Source of the DNA: JBHENW01 sp046261875
Lineage (GTDB): Bacteria > Acidobacteriota > Thermoanaerobaculia > UBA5066 > Gp7-AA6
DNA: 29,275 bases
Assembly (NCBI GenBank): GCA_046261875.1
Contig: JBHENW010000012.1
Location: 1-29,275 of the forward strand
Direction: 5' to 3'
Part shown: positions 24,045 through 29,275 of the stretch, in pieces
Position numbering within the stretch: the stretch's first letter is position 1
How the letters are laid out: the number at the start of each line of letters is the position of its first letter
Notes under the pieces: generated by a model
Database searches by the model: none
What the model was told of the DNA's origin: nothing
What the model saw: the letters and a program-made list of their open reading frames with translations, nothing else
Program-made: the position numbers and the translations under genes

Positions 24045-24473
24045 CTAAATCTCGCAATCCGCGCAACCCAGAAACGGAATCCGCTCCGCCGGCGTGGGAT
24101 GCGCGTCGCCGTCGATGCCGCCCCACGATCCGCCCTGCGCGTGCCAGAGATAGCACTCGAGCTGGTAGGCCTCCGCGGCGCTCTCCGCGAGCATCCAGCC
24201 GAAGAGAACGTTGGGGGCGCCGGCTCGCGCGTGGTCGAGGAGCCGCTGGCGAAGATCCAGATCGTCGCGGCCCACGCGCTCGGAGACGCGCCCCCCGGCG
24301 CCGACGGTCTTGAGGTAGTACACGCCGGCGCGCCGGGGAGGCACGAGCCGGGCGACGATCGCTTCGGTCAGGCGGAGCGCCGGCTGGATCCGGGGGCAGG
24401 CGGGGAGGGAGGAAAAGAGAGAAAGCTGGCCGGGATCCGGCTCGTGTCCTGAGCGCCGTGCGGCCAGACGCAC
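24045..24473 (-). CDS. GIY-YIG nuclease-like small protein
   Basis: The product is 142 residues from GTG 24473. After a variable 45-residue lead, A-G-V-Y-Y-L-K (49-55) matches the GIY strand, R-V-G-R-D-D-L-D-L-R-Q-R-L (66-78) matches the YIG strand and its following Arg (R69/R75), and L-E-C-Y-L-W-H-A-Q-G-G (105-115) carries the expected metal-binding Glu (E106). The spacing fits the small uncharacterised proteins with the signature V-G-R-S-D-x-D-x-x-x-R-L and E-C-E-L-x-H. GIY-YIG enzymes cut nucleic acid using one divalent metal. Second tyrosine of YIG is Val here. It lies 61 bases downstream of rtcB on the same strand, separated by repeats at 24472-24529. No ribosome-binding site is obvious. 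Confidence 0.6.
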   Translation of the reverse strand: MRLAARRSGHEPDPGQLSLFSSLPACPRIQPALRLTEAIVARLVPPRRAGVYYLKTVGAGGRVSERVGRDDLDLRQRLLDHARAGAPNVLFGWMLAESAAEAYQLECYLWHAQGGSWGGIDGDAHPTPAERIPFLGCADCEI

Positions 24474-24529
24474 GACTCAGTTTAAGGTGAAACAGGTCCA
24501 GGGTGTAAGGTGAAATGAGTCGTTCACCT
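24472..24529. repeat. Overlapping direct and inverted repeats between rtcB and the GIY-YIG-like gene
   Basis: A direct repeat occurs at 24483-24498 and 24506-24521, both beginning TAAGGTGAAA and ending GTC. An 8-base inverted repeat pairs ACGACTCA (24472-24479) with TGAGTCGT (24516-24523), and AGGTGAA (24508-24514) pairs with TTCACCT (24523-24529). The structure overlaps the start codon of the downstream gene, so it might be a regulatory RNA element, operator or decayed mobile repeat; which one cannot be told from the sequence. Confidence 0.55.
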
Positions 24530-24534
24530 ACCAC

Positions 24535-25719
24535 CTATCCCTTGACGCAGATGATCTGGCGGATGCGCGCCGCGACCTCGACGAGATCCGAGGACTTTTC
24601 CATCACGTCCTCGATCGGCTTGTACGCTTCCGGAATCTCGTCCACGACGCGCGCGTCTTTTCGGCATTCCACTCCCTCGGTCTGACAGACCAGGTCCTCG
24701 GTCGTGAACCGCCGCCGGGCCTCGCCGCGCGACATCCGGCGCCCGGCCCCGTGCGGCGCGCTCTCGAAGGACTCGGCGTTTCCGAGGCCGCGCACGATGT
24801 AGGAGCCGGTCCCCATCGAGCCCGGGATGATCCCCGCCTCGCCGCGTCCCGCCCGGATCGCGCCCTTGCGGGTCACCAGGAGGTCGTGCCCGAAATGCGT
24901 CTCTTCCGCGACGTAGTTGTGGTGGCAGTCCACCGCTTCTGTGATGCCGAGGCGGGAGACGTCTCCGGCGAAACCGTAGGCGAAAGCGACCTGGCGCAGG
25001 AGGCGGTCCATCATGATCTCCCGGTTCTTCCGGGCGTAGTCCTGGCACCACTCGAGGTCGTGCCGGTACTCCGCATAGTCCTCCGTGCCTTCCGACAGGT
25101 ACGCCAGGTCCGGATCGGGGAGCGACTCGAGCGACTTTCCCATGCTCCGCTTCGCGCGTCCGATGTGCGCTTCGGCCACCGACTTTCCGATGTATCGGCT
25201 GCCCGAGTGCAGGAGCGTCCAGACGGCGCCGTCCGCCTCGTCCACGCAGACCTCGATGAAGTGGTTGCCTCCGCCGAGCGTGCCGAGCTGATGAAGGGCG
25301 CGTTCCATCATGGGGCCGGAGCCCGCGTGCGGGCGAGGCCGGTCGCGCATCCACGACTTCGCTTCGTCGAACGGGACACGCTTCTGTTCGCGGCCGACGG
25401 GGATCTCGCGTTCGATCGAGTGCCGCAGCTTGCGGCGGGCCTCGGCGTCGAGGTCCGCGGCCTCCACGGAGGTCTTGCGGGCGGACATGCCGCACCCGAT
25501 GTCCACGCCCACGCCGGCGGGGCAGATCGCGCCGCGGGTGGGGATCACGGAGCCGACCGTGGCGCCTTTGCCCAGGTGCACGTCGGGCATCGCGGCCACG
25601 TGGGGAAAGACCACGGGCAGGGAGGCGATCGCCTCGAGCTGGCGCAGGGCTTCCGGCTCGACCTGGTCCGTCCAGATCAGGACCGGCACCCGCCCCTGGA
25701 TCACCCGCTCGACGGGCAT
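24535..25719 (-). CDS. rtcB: RNA-splicing ligase RtcB
   Basis: The product is 394 residues (E. coli RtcB has 408). RtcB joins RNA 2',3'-cyclic phosphate or 3'-phosphate ends to 5'-OH ends with GTP and Mn2+, acting in tRNA repair and RNA damage recovery. Visible residues include D73 and C76 in V-D-I-G-C-G-M, G-G-G-N-H-F-I-E with H153, H171 in H-S-G-S-R, H266 in C-H-H-N-Y-V, and the guanylylated histidine H323 in A-P-H-G-A-G-R. G-S-M-G-T-G-S-Y is also family-typical. ATG 25719 follows GGGAG (25733-25729). Neither rtcA nor the archease partner is adjacent; downstream lies a GIY-YIG-like gene instead. Confidence 0.96.
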   Translation of the reverse strand: MPVERVIQGRVPVLIWTDQVEPEALRQLEAIASLPVVFPHVAAMPDVHLGKGATVGSVIPTRGAICPAGVGVDIGCGMSARKTSVEAADLDAEARRKLRHSIEREIPVGREQKRVPFDEAKSWMRDRPRPHAGSGPMMERALHQLGTLGGGNHFIEVCVDEADGAVWTLLHSGSRYIGKSVAEAHIGRAKRSMGKSLESLPDPDLAYLSEGTEDYAEYRHDLEWCQDYARKNREIMMDRLLRQVAFAYGFAGDVSRLGITEAVDCHHNYVAEETHFGHDLLVTRKGAIRAGRGEAGIIPGSMGTGSYIVRGLGNAESFESAPHGAGRRMSRGEARRRFTTEDLVCQTEGVECRKDARVVDEIPEAYKPIEDVMEKSSDLVEVAARIRQIICVKG

Positions 25720-25775
25720 CGGCTGCTCCCCCGGGCGGGAAATTTTCGGCGCGGAGATCCCATTGGCTCCTGCAT

Positions 25776-26489
25776 ATGCATCGTTCGCGCCTTGCCGTGA
25801 TTGCGCTCGCCGGCGCGGCCGGGGCGCTCACCCTGCTCGCGGCGCTCGACGCCGCCCCGGCGGGTCCGGCAGCGCCGGCGCGCCTGGTGCTCCGTCCCCC
25901 GTCGGAGCTCGAGTTCGCGGCCACCGTCCACAGCCGCCACTTCGAGCGGGGCATCTACATGCCGCGGTATCACGCGGTCGTGTGGAGCGGCGGCCGGGCC
26001 GCCGGCCACGCACTACTGCGGGCCGAGGTCACCGACGTCGCGGTCCTCGACGCGCTCGAGCGGCTGGGCGCCCGGCCGGGCAACAACGTGCCGATGGAAG
26101 CGTGGGAAGAGCGCCGGGACCCGCACCACACGGAGCCGGACCGCATCATCGCCGGCAGCGAGATCGAGATCCTGCTGCGCCTTCCGGGACGCGCCGGACT
26201 GGTGCCGCTCGCCGAGGTCCTCGAGGACCCCGGCGGGCGGGGGCTCCGGATGCGCTTCGGCGGCAACCGGGAGAACGTCCCGAAGTGGAAGTCCGGCTGC
26301 ATCGTCTGCCTCTATTCCTGCCCGGGCAGCAAGGTGGGCAACGCGCGCTACACCGTGCGGGACTACGTCCGCGGCACGACGCGTTTCGGCGTCCGAAAAG
26401 GGTCGCTTCCCCCCGAGGGCACGCCGATCGGTGTGATCTTTCGGGTTTCGGACGGCACCAGCGCGACAGGAAACAGGAAGAAGGGTTGA
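25776..26489 (+). CDS. Exported YdjY-like protein with C-x2-C-x3-C motif
   Basis: The product is 237 residues. The first 27 residues form a signal peptide (MHRSRLAVIALAGAAG onward to about A27). The mature protein has H-A-V-V-W-S-G-G-R-A-A-G-H-A-L, then V-T-D-x-x-V-L-D-A-L-E-R-L-G-A-R-P-G-N-N, which fits the YdjY-type domain, in which an A-L-x-x-L-G-A-x-P-G segment is conserved. Residues 174-184 read G-C-I-V-C-L-Y-S-C-P-G with C175, C178 and C182, then the conserved-looking S-K-V-G-N-A-R-Y-T-V-R-D-Y. Function is not established; the cysteines may bind a metal or form a disulfide (inference). It is divergent from rtcB with 56 bases between starts and is not clearly in an operon with the efflux genes downstream. 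Confidence 0.65.
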   Translation: MHRSRLAVIALAGAAGALTLLAALDAAPAGPAAPARLVLRPPSELEFAATVHSRHFERGIYMPRYHAVVWSGGRAAGHALLRAEVTDVAVLDALERLGARPGNNVPMEAWEERRDPHHTEPDRIIAGSEIEILLRLPGRAGLVPLAEVLEDPGGRGLRMRFGGNRENVPKWKSGCIVCLYSCPGSKVGNARYTVRDYVRGTTRFGVRKGSLPPEGTPIGVIFRVSDGTSATGNRKKG

Positions 26490-26546
26490 AGGAACGAGGG
26501 CGCTCCTTGCGGCCGCTGATAGATTGGAGCCCCCCAAAAGACGTCC

Positions 26547-27641
26547 ATGAGCCTGTCCTGGCGCTTCCCCGTCCGCCGTTTTCGAGGCGGCATCGCCGCA
26601 CTCGGGAGCATCGCCGTGCTCGCTTCGGCCTGCTCCAAGAAGCCGAAAGGACAGTTGGAGCCGCCGCCGACGCTCGTCGAGGTCGCTTCCGCGACCTCGG
26701 AAACGGTCCGGGAATCCTTCGAGGCGCTCGGGACCGTCGAAGCCGACGAGCGGGTCACGATCGCCTCCGAGATCGACGGAATCGCCCGGGAGCTTCCGTT
26801 CCAGGAAGGGGGCTTGGTGCGCCGCGGGCAGACCCTCGCGAGGCTCAATGACGCGGAGCTGAAGGCCGAAGTCGGGCGCGCTCAGGCGCTCCGCGACCAG
26901 GCGCAGCTCAACTTCGAACGGGCCAAGCGTCTCGCCGAGGAGCAGATCACCTCTTCGCAGGAGCGCGACAACGCGAAGGCGGCCCTCGACGTGGCGCAGG
27001 CGAATTTGAACCTCGCCCGCGCCCGCCTCGCCAAGACCCAGATCACCGCCCCCTTCGACGGGGCCGTGGGCAAACGCAATGTCTCGCCCGGAGCGTTTCT
27101 CCGCGCGGGGGACGTCATCACCGACCTCGCCCGGATCGAAAGCGTGAAGATCGTGTTCGCTGCGCCGGAGGCCTACCTCCCGCAGCTGCGGCGGGGCGGA
27201 AAAGTCAGCGTCTCCGCGGTCGCGTACCCGGACCGGGACTTCACCGGGAACGTCGAGGTCGTGGACCCGATGCTCGATCCCGGCACCCGTTCCGCGCGGC
27301 TCATCGCGCGCGTCCCGAACCCCAAGGCCGAGCTGCGGCCGGGAATGTCGGCCGACGTCCGCGCGATCCTGGAGGAGCACCCGGGCGTGACGGTCCCCGC
27401 CGAGTCCATCTTCGCCGAGGGTGATCAGAACTTCCTGTACAAGGTTGGACCGGATGGCAAGGTGCAGCGGGTTTCGGTGAAGCTGGGGATCCGGCAGGGC
27501 GGCCGCGTCGAGGTGACGGCCGGGCTTGCGGCCGGCGACACCGTCGTCCGGGCGGGGCACCAGAAACTCTTCGAGGGGGCGAAGGTCGCCGTGGCGGGCG
27601 CGCCGCCCGCAGGCGCCTCCACGGCCGGGACGAAGCCGTGA
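26547..27641 (+). CDS. RND efflux periplasmic adaptor (membrane fusion) lipoprotein
   Basis: The product is 364 residues. It bridges an inner-membrane RND pump and an outer-membrane channel. A lipobox V-L-A-S-A-C puts the lipidated Cys at residue 29. The barrel-sandwich part is visible as A-S-E-I-D-G-I-A-R-E-L-P-F-Q-E-G-G-L-V-R-R-G-Q-T-L-A-R-L-N-D (about 72-101), followed by a helical hairpin (~101-155), then K-T-Q-I-T-A-P-F-D-G-A-V-G (~162-174), then a beta-barrel and a C-terminal membrane-proximal domain (L-R-P-G-M-S-A-D-V near 265). It resembles AcrA/MdtA-type adaptors. The substrate is unknown. The stop TGA overlaps the pump's GTG start (GTGA), so they are coupled. No good ribosome-binding site precedes the ATG. 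Confidence 0.93.
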   Translation: MSLSWRFPVRRFRGGIAALGSIAVLASACSKKPKGQLEPPPTLVEVASATSETVRESFEALGTVEADERVTIASEIDGIARELPFQEGGLVRRGQTLARLNDAELKAEVGRAQALRDQAQLNFERAKRLAEEQITSSQERDNAKAALDVAQANLNLARARLAKTQITAPFDGAVGKRNVSPGAFLRAGDVITDLARIESVKIVFAAPEAYLPQLRRGGKVSVSAVAYPDRDFTGNVEVVDPMLDPGTRSARLIARVPNPKAELRPGMSADVRAILEEHPGVTVPAESIFAEGDQNFLYKVGPDGKVQRVSVKLGIRQGGRVEVTAGLAAGDTVVRAGHQKLFEGAKVAVAGAPPAGASTAGTKP

Positions 27642-29275
27642 AGCTGTCCGAAGTCTCGATCCGCCGTCCCGTCCTCGCAACGGTCATGAGCCTGGCGATC
27701 ATGCTCTTCGGGGCAATCTCGTTTTTCCGCACGCCGGTGCGCGAGTACCCCAACATCGATCCGCCCATCGTGTCGATCATCACGATCTACCGGGGCGCCG
27801 CGGCCAACGTCGTCGAAGCCGAGATCACGGAGCTCATTGAGGAAGAGCTGGCGACCGTCGAGGGGGTCAAGCTCCTCCGCTCCAGCTCGGCGGAGCAGGT
27901 CTCGCGCATCACGGTGGAGTTCAACCTCGGCCGGGACGTGGACCAGGCGGCCAACGACGTCCGCGACAAGCTCTCGCGGCTGCGCGGCCGGTTCCCGGAG
28001 GAAGCCGAGGACCCGATCGTCGCGAAGGTGGACACCAACGCCGAAGCCGTCATGTGGCTCGCCCTGTACGGCGAGAAGCACGACAACCTCCAGGTTTCCG
28101 ACGTCGCCAACGTGATCCTCAAGGAGCGGATCCAGCGGATGGCGGGGGTGGGGTCCGTCATCATCGGCGGCGAGAGACGCTACGCGATGCGCGTCTGGAT
28201 CGATCCGGCGCGCCTCGCCGCGTACGGTCTGACGGTCGTCGACATCGACAACGCCATCCGGACGCAGAACGCCGAGATCCCGTCGGGCCGCGTGGAAGGG
28301 GAAGCTCGGGAATTCTCCGTCCGGACTCGCGGCGAGCTCGCCTCGCCCGAAGAGTTCGGAGCGATCTTCGTGGCGCAGGTCGGCGAGCGGCCGGTTCGCC
28401 TCTCCGACGTGGCGGACGTGCGCGTGGGCGCCGAGGACGAGCGGTCCGTCATCCGCTTCCAGGGAGAGCCGGCCGTCGGCCTCGGCATCGTCAAACAGGC
28501 GAGCGCATCCACGCTGGAGGTCGCCGACGTCGTCAAGGCGAGCCTCCCGCAGCTCCGGGAGCTCGTTCCGCCCGGCATGCAGCTCGACGTGGCTTACGAC
28601 TCTTCGCTCTTCATCGAGGAGTCGATCTCGGAGGTCCGTTTCACGCTCCTCGTCGCGCTGCTCCTCGTCGTGCTCGTCATCTTCGCCTTCCTGAAGAGCC
28701 CCCGCGCGACCCTGATTCCGACCCTGGCCATCCCGGTCTCGATCATCGGGGCGTTCACGATCGTTTACGCCGCCGGGTTCTCCGTCAACATCCTGACTCT
28801 GCTCGCGCTCGTGCTTGCGATCGGGCTCGTCGTCGACGACGCGATCGTGATGCTCGAGAACATCTACCGGCACATCGAGATGGGCAAGCCGCGGCTCCAG
28901 GCCGCCTACGACGGCGCGAAGGAGATCGGTTTCGCGATCGTCGCCACGACGGTCGCCCTCGTCGCCATCTTCGTGCCCGTCGCGTTCCTGCGCGGCGACG
29001 TGGGCCGGCTCTTCAACGAGTTCGGCATCACCGTCGCCGTCGCCGTCCTCATCTCGGGTTTCGTGGCGCTCTCCCTCACGCCGATGCTCTCGTCCCGGAT
29101 CCTCAAGGAGCATCCGAAGGAGGGCCGCATAGGCGCCGCGGTGACCCGGTTCTTCGACGCCCTCGACCGGACGTACGACCGGTTCGTGCGCAAAGCCCTC
29201 GAGCGCCGCCGCCTCGTCCTGGCCGTGACCGCCGCCGTCATCGCGACGATCGGGCTCCTCTTCTGGCGGCTCCCC
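27638..29275 (+). CDS. RND efflux inner-membrane pump (AcrB/MdtB-like), 5' part
   Basis: From GTG 27638 the frame is open for 546 codons to the window end, about half of a normal ~1040-residue pump. The N-terminus, K-L-S-E-V-S-I-R-R-P-V-L-A-T-V-M, is the classic first segment of HAE1-type RND pumps. The first periplasmic loop (~30-330) contains the pore and docking regions (Y-P-N-I-D-P-P, D-V-R-D-K-L-S). Transmembrane helices begin at about 335. The proton-relay pair D400-D401 lies in V-V-D-D-A-I-V-M-L-E-N-I. The adaptor upstream is coupled. The family exports drugs, detergents, or dyes with the proton gradient; the substrate cannot be read here. The rest of the gene, and any outer-membrane factor, are outside the window. 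Confidence 0.95.
   Translation, partial: MKLSEVSIRRPVLATVMSLAIMLFGAISFFRTPVREYPNIDPPIVSIITIYRGAAANVVEAEITELIEEELATVEGVKLLRSSSAEQVSRITVEFNLGRDVDQAANDVRDKLSRLRGRFPEEAEDPIVAKVDTNAEAVMWLALYGEKHDNLQVSDVANVILKERIQRMAGVGSVIIGGERRYAMRVWIDPARLAAYGLTVVDIDNAIRTQNAEIPSGRVEGEAREFSVRTRGELASPEEFGAIFVAQVGERPVRLSDVADVRVGAEDERSVIRFQGEPAVGLGIVKQASASTLEVADVVKASLPQLRELVPPGMQLDVAYDSSLFIEESISEVRFTLLVALLLVVLVIFAFLKSPRATLIPTLAIPVSIIGAFTIVYAAGFSVNILTLLALVLAIGLVVDDAIVMLENIYRHIEMGKPRLQAAYDGAKEIGFAIVATTVALVAIFVPVAFLRGDVGRLFNEFGITVAVAVLISGFVALSLTPMLSSRILKEHPKEGRIGAAVTRFFDALDRTYDRFVRKALERRRLVLAVTAAVIATIGLLFWRLP

Noticed and set aside
24524..25954. Minus-strand open frame of 476 codons overlapping rtcB
   Set aside because: Shadow of rtcB in another frame; the rtcB frame carries all ligand and catalytic residues.
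27425..29113. Minus-strand open frame of 562 codons opposite the RND pump
   Set aside because: Asp/Glu/Arg-rich antisense of a clear RND pump frame, which continues to the window end.

Overview
The window is GC-rich, densely coded DNA from a Gram-negative-type bacterium with many exported proteins, lipoproteins and an RND efflux system. Two serine/threonine protein kinases fused to sensor or repeat domains (one with a PD40/TolB-like propeller, one with a TolB-like domain plus TPRs), a VWFA-related protein of the type typical of Acidobacteria, DUF885 and M28 peptidases, and frequent GTG/TTG starts all point to Acidobacteriota, possibly Thermoanaerobaculia. This is inference from gene content; no rRNA is present. 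I see no tRNA, rRNA, CRISPR array, integrase or intact insertion sequence.

Layout. 1-634 (minus): the first 26 codons of a probable GNAT acetyltransferase and a small exported protein. 756-2704 (plus): two exported proteins built from two and four copies of a ~63-residue beta-rich module, closed by a strong terminator. 2793-4923 (plus): a zinc metallopeptidase and a lipoprotein that looks like two tandem trypco2-like units. 5002-5304 (minus): an HU-family nucleoid protein with its own promoter and terminator. 5496-7654 (plus): an aspartyl-protease-like lipoprotein and two small membrane proteins. 7762-8375 (minus): a coupled membrane protein/zinc-ribbon pair.

8470-11979 (plus): a glutamate-carboxypeptidase-II-like M28 peptidase and a Tat-exported tyrosinase-like protein whose second copper site looks degenerate. 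11997-12394 (plus): a remnant of a third kinase/PD40 gene. 12391-19697 (minus): a probable operon of PD40 kinase, TPR kinase, DUF885 peptidase and hotdog thioesterase. 19813-20877 (plus): the VWFA-related protein, divergent from the kinases.

20882-20956: a REP-like palindrome between converging genes. 20955-23855 (minus): a large exported metallopeptidase/propeller/beta-barrel protein. 24045-25719 (minus): RtcB RNA ligase followed by a small GIY-YIG-like protein. 25776-26489 (plus): an exported YdjY-like protein with a three-cysteine motif. 26547-29275 (plus): an RND efflux adaptor and the 5' part of its inner-membrane pump, which runs off the window.

Recurring themes are extracytoplasmic proteolysis (five different peptidase families), kinase signalling with PD40 propellers, and envelope export. 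The observations most worth following are the peptidase/trypco2-like lipoprotein pair, the copper-site-degenerate tyrosinase, the decayed kinase remnant, and the RtcB/GIY-YIG pair separated by a repeat structure.
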